Assembly: GCF_029626175.1 (NCBI RefSeq)
Contig: NZ_JARUBM010000002.1
Location: forward strand, 5,349,001-5,413,000
DNA from: Micromonospora sp. WMMD1082
Lineage (GTDB): Bacteria; Actinomycetota; Actinomycetes; Mycobacteriales; Micromonosporaceae
Length of the DNA: 64,000 bases
Direction: 5' to 3'
Shown here: positions 44,922-53,934 of the stretch, in pieces
Position numbering within the stretch: the first letter of the stretch is position 1
Layout of the letters: each line of letters begins with the position of its first letter
Translations under genes and position numbers: made by a program
Notes under the pieces: generated by a model
The model's database searches: none
Seen by the model: only the letters and a program-made list of their open reading frames with translations
Told to the model about the DNA's origin: nothing

Positions 44922-45686
44922 CTAGCGGGCGAGCCAGCCCCCGTCCACGGCGAGGACGGCCCCGTGCACGTACCGCGCGGCGTCCGAGGCGAGGAAGACC
45001 ACGGCGCCCGTGAGGTCCTCGGGCGTGCCCCAGCGTCCGGCCGGGATTCGCTCGCGGATGGCGCGTTCCCGGTCCGGATCGTCGCGTAGCGCAGCGGTGT
45101 TGTCGGTGGCGATGTAGCCGGGGGCGATCGCGTTGACGTTGACCCCGTCGGCGGCCCACTCGTTGGCCAGGGCGCGGGTGAGGCCCACGACCGCGTGCTT
45201 GGCGGCGGTGTACGACGGCACCCGGATGCCGCCCTGGTACGAGAGCATCGACGCGACGTTGACGATCCTCCCGTGGCCCTGGCCGAGCATGATCCGCCCG
45301 GCCGCCTGGCAGAGGTGGAAGACCGCGTCGAGATCGACCCGCAGCACCGCGTCCCAGTCCTCGGGCGGGTGTGCGACGGCGGCGGCGCGGCGGATGATGC
45401 CGGCGTTGTTCACCAGGATGTCCAGGCGGCCGAGCCCGGCGGTGGCCGCGTCGACGGCGTCGGCGAGCTGGTCCGGGCCGGCGGTGGCGAGGTCGGCGGG
45501 TACGACCAGCGCCCGCCGCCCCAGCTCCTCGACCGCGGTGACCGTCTCGGCGGGGTCGCCGCGCCCCAGCAGGGCGATGTCGGCGCCGGCCTGGGCCAGC
45601 GCGATGGCGATGGCCCGGCCGATGCCCCGGTTCCCGCCGGTGACGAGGGCGACGCGACCGCCGAGGCGGAACGTGTCCAGGACCAT
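44922..45686 (-). CDS. kduD: KduD-like 2-keto-3-deoxygluconate 5-dehydrogenase
   Basis: Classical short-chain dehydrogenase of 254 residues: VTGGNRGIGRAI, NNAGIIRRA, catalytic serine in VASMLSYQGG, Y-x-x-x-K in YTAAKHAVVGLTRA, and VDGGWLAR at the end. The pattern fits KduD, which reduces 2,5-diketo-3-deoxygluconate to 2-keto-3-deoxygluconate with NAD(P)H. ATG 45686 is given; GTG 45692 overlaps the isomerase stop as GTGA and may be the real coupled start. Its position after an isomerase and a GH88 enzyme supports unsaturated-uronate catabolism. Confidence 0.85.
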   Translation of the reverse strand: MVLDTFRLGGRVALVTGGNRGIGRAIAIALAQAGADIALLGRGDPAETVTAVEELGRRALVVPADLATAGPDQLADAVDAATAGLGRLDILVNNAGIIRRAAAVAHPPEDWDAVLRVDLDAVFHLCQAAGRIMLGQGHGRIVNVASMLSYQGGIRVPSYTAAKHAVVGLTRALANEWAADGVNVNAIAPGYIATDNTAALRDDPDRERAIRERIPAGRWGTPEDLTGAVVFLASDAARYVHGAVLAVDGGWLAR

Positions 45687-45688
45687 CG

Positions 45689-46513
45689 TCACAGGCCCAC
45701 GCTGCGCAGGGTCGGCACGGTCTGGCCGACCCAGGCCAGGTCGGCGTCCTCGCGCGCGCCCTGGGTGCGTTGGGTGCCGGCCAGGAACCACAGGAAGTAC
45801 GTGGTGTAGCCGGGCGCGCTGACCACGGTGTGGTATCCCTCGGGCATCATCTGCATCACGTGCTCGCGGATGGTGACGTTCTCCTCGTACCCCTCGTCGG
45901 TGTAGACCCGGCTGATGCCGAACCCGCCCGCCGGGTCGACGCGGTAGTAGTACATCTCCTCGTGCGCGGCCTCGGCGGGCAGGTCGTCGACCTTGTGCCG
46001 GTGCGGGGGGTAGGTGCTCCAGTTGCCGGAGGGCGTGTAGGTCTCGCCGACGATGAGCCGGCGGGCCGGCAGGTCCGGTTGGGAGATCTCGGTGAGGATC
46101 TGGTGGTAGGTGCGGCCGAAGTTGGCGGCGCCCCAGCGGCCACCGACGACCTGTTCCGGTGCGATGACGTAGGGCTCGGTGACCAGGTCGCTGGGCGCGC
46201 TGGGCAGGGCGATCTCCACGTCGGTGACGGCCTCGACGGTGACGGTGGCACCGGCGGGGATGTAGACGGAATGCGGTGCGCCGGAGAAGACGTCCGGGCG
46301 TCGGCCCACCTCGGCGAAGTGGTGGTCGGCGACGGTGAAGCTCGCGCTGCCACCGAGGATGACCGCGAGGATCTCCCGGTCACCGGACTCGCCGGTCCAC
46401 GACCGGCCGGCCGGCAGCTTCAGCAGCGCGAAGTCCAGCAGCTGGCAGGGATTGACCGGCAGCGTGTTGTGGCCGTCGGCGGCGGGGATGGTGCAGTGGT
46501 AGCGGTAGTCCAT
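45689..46513 (-). CDS. IolB-like 5-deoxyglucuronate isomerase
   Basis: Cupin-type isomerase of 274 residues that matches IolB in its C-terminal half: TPSGNWSTYPPHRHKVDDL, EEMYYYRVDPAGGFGISRVY and MPEGYHTVVSAPGYTTYFLW, which hold the metal-binding histidines and glutamate. IolB converts 5-deoxyglucuronate in inositol breakdown, but no inositol gene is in the window. Here it lies between a GH88 unsaturated glucuronyl hydrolase and a KduD-like dehydrogenase, exactly where KduI would be expected, so it probably isomerises 4-deoxy-5-keto-uronate. ATG 46513 has AAAGG upstream. Confidence 0.82.
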   Translation of the reverse strand: MDYRYHCTIPAADGHNTLPVNPCQLLDFALLKLPAGRSWTGESGDREILAVILGGSASFTVADHHFAEVGRRPDVFSGAPHSVYIPAGATVTVEAVTDVEIALPSAPSDLVTEPYVIAPEQVVGGRWGAANFGRTYHQILTEISQPDLPARRLIVGETYTPSGNWSTYPPHRHKVDDLPAEAAHEEMYYYRVDPAGGFGISRVYTDEGYEENVTIREHVMQMMPEGYHTVVSAPGYTTYFLWFLAGTQRTQGAREDADLAWVGQTVPTLRSVGL

Positions 46514-46554
46514 GATCACCTTTCCGGAGAGCGGGGGCGGGGGAGTCGGTGCGG

Positions 46555-47739
46555 TCACCAGGGGCTGGTCCAGCCGGGGGCGGTCGCGCGGGCGAGGGCC
46601 TCCATGTAGAAGTAGTCGCCCCAGAGGTTGCCCTCGTCGACGCCGATGCCCTTGGGCTTGTCGTAGACCCCGTGCAGGATCAGCGCGTTGGCGACCGGAT
46701 GGCCGCCGGTGGAGTAGTTGTCGACGAGGGAGCGCAGGATCCGGTCGGCGGCCGCCCGGTACCGGTCGGCGCTGCCCGCGTCGGTGAGGTTGTCGGCGAG
46801 TTCGACCAGGCCGCAGGCGGCGATGGCGGCGGCCGAGCTGTCGCGTTCCTGGCCACTGCCGTCGCCGAACTCCAGGTCCCAGTAGGCGACGTGGTCGGCG
46901 GGCAGATGGGCGAGGAAGTGGTCGGCGCAGGTCTGCGCGGCCACCAGCAGCGCCGGGTCGGCGGTGTAGCGGTGGTTGAGGGCGAACCCGTAGATCCCCC
47001 ACGCCTGGCCGCGGGCCCAGCAGGAGTGGTCGGCGTGGCCCTGCTCGGTCTCGCCGCGCAGCGGCGCCCCGGTGTCCGGATCCCAGTAGAAGGTGTGGAA
47101 GGTGGTGCCGTCCGGGCGCAGGATGTGCCGGCGCAGCTGGGTGGTGTGCCGGCGGGCCGCGGCGGCGTACCGGTCGTCGCCGGTGGTGTGGCCGGCCCAG
47201 AAGAGCAGCGGGGTGTTCATCAGGCTGTCGATGATGGTGCGGCCGCGCTGGCGCGGATCGTCCAGGTCGCCCCAGGCCTGGATGATGCCGGCCGGTTCGA
47301 GGACGCGGGTCATCAGGTGGTCGGCGGCGGCCAGGGCCGCGTCCCGGGCACGCGGGTCGCCGGTCCGGCGGGCCGGGGTGACGCAGGAGAGGGTGTAGAG
47401 GAATCCGAGGTCGTGGGTGTCCAGGTCGATGCCGTGGTGCACCCGGGTGGCGAAGGCGTCCACGTGCGACAGCGCGGCCCGCTGGTAGCGTTCGTCGCCG
47501 GTCAGGTCGTGGGCCAGCCAGAGCATCCCGGGCCAGAAGCTGGTGGTCCAGCCGACGTTGGCGCCCGGCGGCTGGCCGGCGGTCGATGGTCGCAGCGGGT
47601 AGCGGTTGCCGGCGGTGGTGTCCGCAGGGTACCGGTCGCCGAAGGCGTCGATGTTCGCGTCGACGGTGCGAATCGCGGCGGCCACCGCGGCCGCCATGGC
47701 GTCGGCGTCGGGGCTGGGACGGACGTCGGTCGCCGTCAT
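46555..47739 (-). CDS. GH88 unsaturated glucuronyl hydrolase
   Basis: Cytoplasmic alpha/alpha-barrel enzyme of 394 residues. Family features: GWTTSFWPGMLWLAHDLTGD, the catalytic aspartate regions HDLGFLYTLSC and IIDSLMNTPLLFW, and DHSCWARGQAWGIYGFA. It hydrates and splits the unsaturated uronic acid from oligosaccharides made by polysaccharide lyases. No signal peptide, consistent with action after import by the linked ABC transporter. ATG 47739 overlaps the preceding stop (ATGA) and has GGGAGAA eight bases upstream. Confidence 0.92.
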   Translation of the reverse strand: MTATDVRPSPDADAMAAAVAAAIRTVDANIDAFGDRYPADTTAGNRYPLRPSTAGQPPGANVGWTTSFWPGMLWLAHDLTGDERYQRAALSHVDAFATRVHHGIDLDTHDLGFLYTLSCVTPARRTGDPRARDAALAAADHLMTRVLEPAGIIQAWGDLDDPRQRGRTIIDSLMNTPLLFWAGHTTGDDRYAAAARRHTTQLRRHILRPDGTTFHTFYWDPDTGAPLRGETEQGHADHSCWARGQAWGIYGFALNHRYTADPALLVAAQTCADHFLAHLPADHVAYWDLEFGDGSGQERDSSAAAIAACGLVELADNLTDAGSADRYRAAADRILRSLVDNYSTGGHPVANALILHGVYDKPKGIGVDEGNLWGDYFYMEALARATAPGWTSPW

Positions 47740-48428
47740 GGATGCAGTTCTCCCTTGATCTGGGGCGCGGCCGCCGATGGATCGAGCGCGGCGCGCAGGC
47801 TGTACCGGCTGTTGGCCCACACGACGTAGAGCAGCGGCGCGGCCGCCGCACCGAGCGCGATCGCCGGACGGGCGACGAAGAGCTGCGCCAGCAGCGCGAG
47901 GACCAGCAGTGACGTGGCGGTGAGGTACCAGCGGCGCACCGCGAGGTACGCGCAGGCGCGGGCCACGTCGCGCAGCCGGGCGCCGGGTCGCTCGGCGATG
48001 GTCACCAGCCCGAGCAGCGCGGTGGCGGCGGTGAGCGCGGTGAGCATGGCCAGGATCGGCAGCGTGAGCGCCCCCGCCCGGCTGCCCCACGCCGCGTACC
48101 CGTCGACGCCCAGCACGACCAGGACGGCCACGGCGGTGGCGGCCCAGCGCGTCGCGGGACGTAGGGTGGCCCGCCAGGCGCGGCCGAACCTGCGGAACAC
48201 GCCGTCGGTGTCACCGGCGGAGTACGCGGACATCACCGCGAAGGCCCCGCAGAGCGCGGGCGCGCAGCCGGGCGCGACCAGCGCGTACAGCGGCCAGGCC
48301 CGCGCCGCCTCGGTGGTGAACAGGAGCACCACCAGGGGCAGGCAGCCGACCACCAGCAGCAGGTTGGTGACGAGCGCGACCCAGACGCCGTCGAAGATGG
48401 CGGAGATGGTGTCGTGGCGCAGGCGCAT
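47736..48428 (-). CDS. DUF624 membrane protein
   Basis: Protein of 230 residues with about five transmembrane segments and the DUF624 features LVTNLLLVVGCLPLVVL and GDTDGVFRRFGRAWR. The family is commonly found beside carbohydrate ABC importers in Gram-positive bacteria, possibly as an accessory membrane component; no activity is established. It sits between the second permease and the GH88 gene with a stop/start overlap, so it belongs to the operon. Confidence 0.85.
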   Translation of the reverse strand: MRLRHDTISAIFDGVWVALVTNLLLVVGCLPLVVLLFTTEAARAWPLYALVAPGCAPALCGAFAVMSAYSAGDTDGVFRRFGRAWRATLRPATRWAATAVAVLVVLGVDGYAAWGSRAGALTLPILAMLTALTAATALLGLVTIAERPGARLRDVARACAYLAVRRWYLTATSLLVLALLAQLFVARPAIALGAAAAPLLYVVWANSRYSLRAALDPSAAAPQIKGELHP

Positions 48429-48431
48429 GGC

Positions 48432-49322
48432 TCAGCCCTTCAGTCCGGTGGTGGCGATGCCCTCGATGAAGTACCGCTGCCCGAGCAGGAAGATGGCCGC
48501 CACCGGCAGCACGGACAGCACGGACCCGGTCATGATCAGTGCGTACTCGGCGTTGTACTGCGTGATGAAGGTCTGCAGTCCCAGCTGGACGGTGCGCAGG
48601 TCCGGACTGCGCAGGTAGATCAGCGGGCCGAGGTAGTCGTTCCAGGTGGTGACGAAGGTGATCAGGGCCAGGCTGGCCAGCGCGGGGCGGGACAGCGGCA
48701 GCATGATCCGCCGGTAGATGCCGAACTCGGAGAGCCCGTCGACCCGGGCCGACTCGCTCAGCTCCTCGGGAATCGTCTCGTAGAACTGCTTCATCAGGAA
48801 CACACCGAAGGCACCGAACGCCTGCAGCGCGACGATCGCCCAGAGGGTGTCCGACAGTTGCAGCTTCGACATCATGATGAACTGCGGGATCATGTACGAC
48901 TGCCACGGCACGGCGATGGTGCCGACGTACGCCAGGAACAGCAGGTTGCGGCCGGGAAAGCGGATGCGGGCGAAGCCGTAGGCGGCGAAGCTGCCGGTGA
49001 GCACCTGCAGGAAGGTGACGATGACCGACAGCAGCAGGGTGTTGCCCAGCCAGGTGGTCATGTCCGACTGCTGCCAGATGTCGACGTAGTTGCGCCATAC
49101 CAGCTGGTCGGGCACCCACTTGAGCGGGATGGTGAACACCTCGTTGTCAGTCTTCAACGAGGACATCACCATCCAGTAGAACGGCAGCAGCAGCGCGGCC
49201 GCCACGAGGGCGATGCCGGCGTAGCCGGCGACCCGCCAGGCGCGGGAGGGTGGACGCCGGGGGGAGCCGGTGGTGCCGGGCACGGTGACGGTGGCTGGCG
49301 GGGCGAGGTCGGTCGCGGTCAT
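48432..49322 (-). CDS. sugar ABC permease, MalG type
   Basis: Inner-membrane permease of 296 residues with six predicted helices and the EAA loop ESARVDGLSEFGIYRRIMLPL that contacts the ATPase. It pairs with the MalF-type permease encoded just upstream (TGATG overlap). No ATPase is encoded in the operon; as is common in actinomycetes, a shared MsiK-type ATPase elsewhere probably serves it. Confidence 0.94.
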   Translation of the reverse strand: MTATDLAPPATVTVPGTTGSPRRPPSRAWRVAGYAGIALVAAALLLPFYWMVMSSLKTDNEVFTIPLKWVPDQLVWRNYVDIWQQSDMTTWLGNTLLLSVIVTFLQVLTGSFAAYGFARIRFPGRNLLFLAYVGTIAVPWQSYMIPQFIMMSKLQLSDTLWAIVALQAFGAFGVFLMKQFYETIPEELSESARVDGLSEFGIYRRIMLPLSRPALASLALITFVTTWNDYLGPLIYLRSPDLRTVQLGLQTFITQYNAEYALIMTGSVLSVLPVAAIFLLGQRYFIEGIATTGLKG

Positions 49323-50227
49323 CAGCCGTTCCTCCGCTTGTTGATCATGAACTGGATGATCGTGACCCCGAAGCAGATGGCGAACAGCACGACCGAGACC
49401 GCCGAGGCGTAGCCGAACTGGTTCTCCTCGAACCCCTTCTGGTAGATGTACTGCGACAGCACCAGGGTGGACTGCCCGGGGCCGCCGTCGGTCATCACGA
49501 GGATGAGGTCGAAGACCTTGAAGCTCTCGATGGTCAGCAGGACGGTGACGAAGAACGTGGTGTGCCGCAGCCCGGGCAGGGTCACGTTCACGAACCGCTG
49601 CCAGGGGGTGGCGCCGTCGATCATCGCGGCCTCGTACAGCTGGGCGGGGATGGTCTGCAGGCCGGCGAGGAAGAGCAGCATGTAGTAGCCCATGTAGCGC
49701 CAGGTGCCGATGAGGATGACCGCCGGCATCGACCAGTCCGCCGAGGTGGTCCAGCCGGGCGGGTTGGCGACTCCCACCGTCCGCAGGAAGGCGTTGACCG
49801 GCCCGTACTCCGGGCTGAACAGCAGGTTCCACACGACGGCGATCGCGACGATGGAGGTGATGTACGGGAAGAACGCGACGGTACGGAAGAACGCCACCCC
49901 GCGCAGCTTGCGGTTGAGCAGCAGCGCGAGGCCCAGCGCCGCCGCCATGGTCAGTGGGATGTGGAACACCGTGTAGTACAGGGTGTTCCGCAGCGCGGTC
50001 CAGAAGCTCGTGTCGCCCCACATCCGGCGGAAGTTGGCGCTGCCGGTCCACTCGGCCACGCCGAACACGTTCCAGTTGGTGAACGCCATGTAGAACAACA
50101 CCGCGACCGGCACCAGCGTGAGCACGGCGAAGCCGAGGAAGTTCGGCAGGATGAACGACCAGCCGGCGACGGTGTTCCGCCAGACCAGCTCGCGGTGCCT
50201 GCGCCGCGCCTGCGGCATGATTGCCAT
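49322..50227 (-). CDS. sugar ABC permease, MalF type
   Basis: Inner-membrane permease of 301 residues with six predicted helices and EAA loop YEAAMIDGATPWQRFVNVTLPGL. ATG 50227 has GGAG six bases upstream. A strong hairpin separates it from the binding-protein gene, which would lower its expression relative to that protein. Inferred substrate: unsaturated oligosaccharides processed by the linked GH88. Confidence 0.94.
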   Translation of the reverse strand: MAIMPQARRRHRELVWRNTVAGWSFILPNFLGFAVLTLVPVAVLFYMAFTNWNVFGVAEWTGSANFRRMWGDTSFWTALRNTLYYTVFHIPLTMAAALGLALLLNRKLRGVAFFRTVAFFPYITSIVAIAVVWNLLFSPEYGPVNAFLRTVGVANPPGWTTSADWSMPAVILIGTWRYMGYYMLLFLAGLQTIPAQLYEAAMIDGATPWQRFVNVTLPGLRHTTFFVTVLLTIESFKVFDLILVMTDGGPGQSTLVLSQYIYQKGFEENQFGYASAVSVVLFAICFGVTIIQFMINKRRNG

Positions 50228-50254
50228 AGAGATCTCCGGGATCGTTCGGGCTGG

Positions 50255-50294
50255 GGCGGGTCCGGCGCTCGGCTTCCGTCGGGCCGGACCCGCC
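50255..50294 (-). terminator. attenuator-type hairpin after the sugar-binding gene
   Basis: GGCGGGTCCGGC and its exact 12-base complement enclose 16 bases; the stem begins six bases after the binding-protein stop. Within an operon such hairpins usually give partial termination or mRNA protection, so that binding protein exceeds permease. Confidence 0.8.
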
Positions 50295-50300
50295 GCGACG

Positions 50301-51602
50301 TCACTGGTTGAGGACCTCGTTCTTCGCGCGCTTCTGCGCCTCGTCGACGGCCGCGTCGACCCCCTTGCTGTTCGAGAGCACCGCGGTGTGCATCTCGTTG
50401 AGGAGGTTCTGCAGCCCGGCGGTGTGCTTCGACACCGGGTTCTCGGGCTTGGTGGTGTGGGTGGCGAAGGCGAACTTCGACAGGTCGTCCTGCGGCACCC
50501 CGTCGAGCCCGAACAACGCCTGGGTGACCGGCTCGGAGAACCGGGCCGGCGTGATGCCGATGCCGGCCAGGGCCTTGCCGGCCTCCTCGCCGGCGACGTA
50601 GCTGAGGAACGCCTGTGCGGCGGGCAGCTTCGATCCGCTGATCTTCGGGTTGATGCCCAGACCGGTCGGGTCGCCGAAGGTGACCGGTGTGGCCGAGGTG
50701 CCGGCGGTGGACGTGTCGAACTGCGGCACGGGCGCGATGCCCCACTCGAAGGTGTCCGCGTCGCCGCTCTCCCGCTGCGCGAGCAGGGTGGCGATGTACC
50801 AGGTGCCCATGACCATCATCGCCGACTGCTGCTTGCCGAACTGCGCCTGGTAGGTGAGCTTGTTGGTGTTCGCGGTGCCGAAGCTCGGCTGCGCACCGGC
50901 GGCCTGCAGGTCCAGGGAACGCTGGTAGTAGGGCTTGAGGAAGCCGAAGTCACCGGAGAGGAGGTCCGCGTTCGGCGTCTGGGCCAACGCGAAGCCCTGC
51001 ACGGTGGACTGCCACACGTGCAGGTACGCGCCGGTGGCGGTGGACCCGGTGGCCTTGAGCCCGCTGGTCAGCTCCTTGGCCCTGGCGGCGTAGTCGTCCC
51101 AGGTCCAGCTGCCGTCGGGAAGGGCCACCTGCGCCTTCTCGAACAGCTCCTTGTTGTAGTACAGCACCCACGAGTCCGCCCGGTACGGCACCGCGTACGT
51201 CTTGCCGTCGACCTGGTAGGCGGCGAGCGAGGGTACGTCGTCGAGGTCGGCGGCCAACTCGGTCACCTCGCGGAGCTGACCGCCGTTCTGGTAGGTGTAG
51301 AAGTTCTTGAGATTCTTCAGCACGTACAGGTCGGGGGCGGTGCCGGCGGCGAGGTCGGCGGTCATCTGGGTGTCGTAGTTGGTGGCGTCGTACTCCTTGA
51401 GTTCGACCGTCACGTTGGGGTGCGTCGCCCTGAATCCGTCGGCGAGCGTCTTGAACTCCGGCGTGGACGCCAGGCTCCAGCCGGCCAGGGTGAGCGTCAC
51501 CGGGGCGTTGGGGTCGGCTGGCTCCTCGTCACCGCTGCAACCGGCGAGGACGAGTGTCAGCGCCGTCGCGGCGGCGATGACGGCCGGTATCGCGCGCTTC
51601 AT
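50301..51602 (-). CDS. extracellular sugar-binding lipoprotein
   Basis: Lipoprotein of 433 residues, lipobox VLAGC near residue 21, cluster-B type (family 1) sugar-binding fold: TLTLAGWSLASTPEFKTLADGF, GTAPDLYVLKNL, YAVPYRADSWVLYYNKELFEKA. It captures oligosaccharides for the two permeases. ATG 51602 follows the DUF2264 gene by 15 bases, so it is the second gene of the operon. Confidence 0.94.
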   Translation of the reverse strand: MKRAIPAVIAAATALTLVLAGCSGDEEPADPNAPVTLTLAGWSLASTPEFKTLADGFRATHPNVTVELKEYDATNYDTQMTADLAAGTAPDLYVLKNLKNFYTYQNGGQLREVTELAADLDDVPSLAAYQVDGKTYAVPYRADSWVLYYNKELFEKAQVALPDGSWTWDDYAARAKELTSGLKATGSTATGAYLHVWQSTVQGFALAQTPNADLLSGDFGFLKPYYQRSLDLQAAGAQPSFGTANTNKLTYQAQFGKQQSAMMVMGTWYIATLLAQRESGDADTFEWGIAPVPQFDTSTAGTSATPVTFGDPTGLGINPKISGSKLPAAQAFLSYVAGEEAGKALAGIGITPARFSEPVTQALFGLDGVPQDDLSKFAFATHTTKPENPVSKHTAGLQNLLNEMHTAVLSNSKGVDAAVDEAQKRAKNEVLNQ

Positions 51603-51617
51603 CCCTTTCTCCTTAGG

Positions 51618-53594
51618 TCAAGGGCCCGGGTGGGCCCGCACTGCTACCAGGCCGCCGGGCGGCGGGCCTGGCCGTTCCAGGTCCAGGCGGGTCGCGGTGC
51701 TGGCCCCGTCGGGCCAGTCGACCGCCACGTGCAGGCCGTCGGCGTCGTCGTCCAGTAGGGCCCGACACGCCTGCGGTGCCGTGGACCCCGAGGTCAGCTC
51801 CGTGAGGGCGGCGATCCAGCTGCCCGGCTCGGCGGCGTGGTCCAACCAGGGCACGACCAGCCCGCCGGCCAGGGGCCCGCCGTGCGGGACGGTGGTGGCA
51901 CCGGCCGTTCCGTCTCCGTGTACCGATTCGAGCCGGCTGGTCAGGCCGTTCGCCGTCACGGTCGTCACACCGTCGGCACAGGCGGCCGTCGCGTCCCCGG
52001 CGAGGGCCCAGCCGCCGATCCGCAGCCGCAGCGCCGCCGCCTGGACGCCGGCGGCAAGGTCGTCGAGGCGGATCAGGCGCAGCTCCCAGGCGCCGCGGAC
52101 CAGCGAGTACACGGTGAGGTGCCCGGCCGGCCGGTGCGGGCCGGTGCGGCCGCTGCCGTGGTCGCGCTGGCCGGGATCCGGGTCGACCCAGTGGGCGAAC
52201 GCCCGCGACCCGGCCACGCCGAGGCCGTCGCCGTCGACCTGGACGGTCAGCAGGCGCATGCCGGCGCGGTGGGTGGCCCGGCCCGCGTGGTCAACGAGGG
52301 TGACGGACTGATCGAGCGGATTGCGCCAGCCGCTCTCGTCGAGAACCGGGGTGGTGGCGGTGGAGTAACCGAGCCGGGCGTAGAGCGGGGAGTCGCCGAC
52401 GGTGGCGCCTTCCGTCGCGTGGTCGGTGCCGTGGTTGACGACGCGGACGATCCCGTCGGCGCGGGTGGCCGAGACCAGCCAGCCCGGCGCGCGGATGGCC
52501 CGTACCGTGTCGGGTTCCTCGACCGGCAGCGGCCGCTCCGGCTCCGTCCACACCGGATGGTCGGCGGGCAGCGCGACGCCGAGCAGCCCCTTGCTCGCCC
52601 AGTACGGCGAGCCGGGACCGGAGTACGCCTGGGCCAGCCGGGGCCACGGCCCGTGCCAGCCCAGGGTGAGCAGGCCACGGTCGTCCGGGGCGCCACGGTC
52701 GACGAAGTGGCGCACGACGCGCGTGGCCGCGCGACGCAACTGGCCGAGGTCGACCGAGGGCACGCCGGCGATCGCACCGACCCAGAACGGCGCCGCGGCG
52801 GCGAACCGGTAGACCAGGCTCCGTCCCTGGATCAGCGGCGACCCGTCGGCGCCCACCAGGGCGACCGCGTCCCGCAGGAACCGGTCGAGGGCGGCCAGGT
52901 CCCGTTCGCGGCGCTCCTCGGCCAGGTCGGCGGCGCCGGTCATCCGGGCCCACAGGGTCGGGTACGCGTGCAGGGCCCACCCCACGTAGTGGTCGTAGGC
53001 GCGTTCCGGCCCGTCGGACAGCCACCCGTCGGCGCGGGCGAAGCCGTCGTGGGTGGCCAGGTCCTCGGCCATCTCGTCGAGTGCGTGCGGCCCGTCCACC
53101 GAGCGCAGGAACGTCTGCACGACCAGCCGGAACCAGACCCAGTTGATGCGCGGGTACGTGTGGTCGCCGACCGCCGGAGCCAGGTAGTCGACCACCCGTT
53201 CCTGCACGGTGGACGGCAGCCGGTCCCAGATCCAGGGGCGGGTCAGGTCCAGGATCAGGGCGATGGCGGCGGCCTCCACCTTGGCCTGCGGGTGCTCGTC
53301 CAGCCGCAGCCAGCGCTCCGGGGAGGTCGGGTCGGTGCCGGCGGCGATGCCGGCGCCGTACCGGTCGGCGAGTTCGTCGACGCCGACGCCCCGGGCACCG
53401 GCGATCCGGAACCCGGCCAGCAGAAACGTCCGGGCGAACCCCTCCAGGCCGTCGACGGCCCGGCCGTAACCGCCCGCGGCGCCGGGAAAGGTGACGAGGG
53501 CGTGCCCGGGGGACGCGAACGGCCGGGCGGCGGCGAGCAGCCGGTCGGCGAGGGCCAACCAGTCACTGCGGGCCCAGCCGAGATCCTGTCGCAT
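51618..53594 (-). CDS. DUF2264 protein, first gene of the uronate operon
   Basis: Protein of 658 residues. The N-terminal 370 or so residues form an alpha-barrel with the DUF2264 signature GRAVDGLEGFARTFLLAGFRI, and the C-terminal part is rich in beta-strands, a layout like that of many polysaccharide lyases. No signal peptide, so it probably acts on imported sugars. Its activity is not established to my knowledge; association with GH88 and heparinase-like genes suggests a uronic-acid polysaccharide or oligosaccharide substrate. ATG 53594 has GGAGG seven bases upstream. It is transcribed from the promoter at 53668-53696. Confidence 0.8.
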   Translation of the reverse strand: MRQDLGWARSDWLALADRLLAAARPFASPGHALVTFPGAAGGYGRAVDGLEGFARTFLLAGFRIAGARGVGVDELADRYGAGIAAGTDPTSPERWLRLDEHPQAKVEAAAIALILDLTRPWIWDRLPSTVQERVVDYLAPAVGDHTYPRINWVWFRLVVQTFLRSVDGPHALDEMAEDLATHDGFARADGWLSDGPERAYDHYVGWALHAYPTLWARMTGAADLAEERRERDLAALDRFLRDAVALVGADGSPLIQGRSLVYRFAAAAPFWVGAIAGVPSVDLGQLRRAATRVVRHFVDRGAPDDRGLLTLGWHGPWPRLAQAYSGPGSPYWASKGLLGVALPADHPVWTEPERPLPVEEPDTVRAIRAPGWLVSATRADGIVRVVNHGTDHATEGATVGDSPLYARLGYSTATTPVLDESGWRNPLDQSVTLVDHAGRATHRAGMRLLTVQVDGDGLGVAGSRAFAHWVDPDPGQRDHGSGRTGPHRPAGHLTVYSLVRGAWELRLIRLDDLAAGVQAAALRLRIGGWALAGDATAACADGVTTVTANGLTSRLESVHGDGTAGATTVPHGGPLAGGLVVPWLDHAAEPGSWIAALTELTSGSTAPQACRALLDDDADGLHVAVDWPDGASTATRLDLERPGPPPGGLVAVRAHPGP

Positions 53595-53934
53595 CGAGCC
53601 GCCTCCGGGGCAGTGGTGCGGGGCGTTGCCCGGCTATGTGTCGCGCAGGCAACGATCGGGTTTCCGAAGTAAAACGCTCACAACTGAACAAGTCAATGCC
53701 GTTGCGAAACTGAGATGAACATGTCCGATCAGAAGAGCACAGAACAGGGTCGTAAAGTGCTGTGACCAGGGTCACCACGGCTCTCGGCCGATAACTCGCA
53801 TATTCCGGACCAAAGCCCTCAAAGCTCCGGATATCACTCGCCGTCACGGCGACGGAGACGAGTTCTCTCCAGCTTCGCGCCATAAGCGCTCTGATACGGT
53901 CGGGACCGTTCACAACCGCTCGGCAACTCGGGGA
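53595..53934. other. 340-base divergent control region
   Basis: No gene is seen. It contains the minus-strand operon promoter and repeated TGAACAWGTC sites (annotated separately). Towards the heparinase-like gene a TGATACGGT could be an extended -10 (53892-53900) for the plus strand. The middle is less GC-rich than the flanking genes. Confidence 0.65.
53668..53725 (-). promoter_or_regulatory. promoter of the nine-gene uronate operon with direct repeats
   Basis: On the minus strand TTGACT (53696-53691) and TTTACT (53673-53668) are 17 bases apart, a near-consensus sigma-70-type promoter. TGAACAWGTC occurs at 53685-53694, over the -35, and at 53716-53725, exactly 31 bases away (three helical turns), so both would lie on one face of the DNA. 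A weaker related AGAACAGGGTC is at 53741-53751. Confidence 0.6.

Noticed and set aside
45689..46513. Calling the isomerase KduI from context alone
   Set aside because: The motifs TPSGNWSTYPPH and EGYHTVVSAPGY are those of IolB; context suggests the KduI step but the sequence does not.
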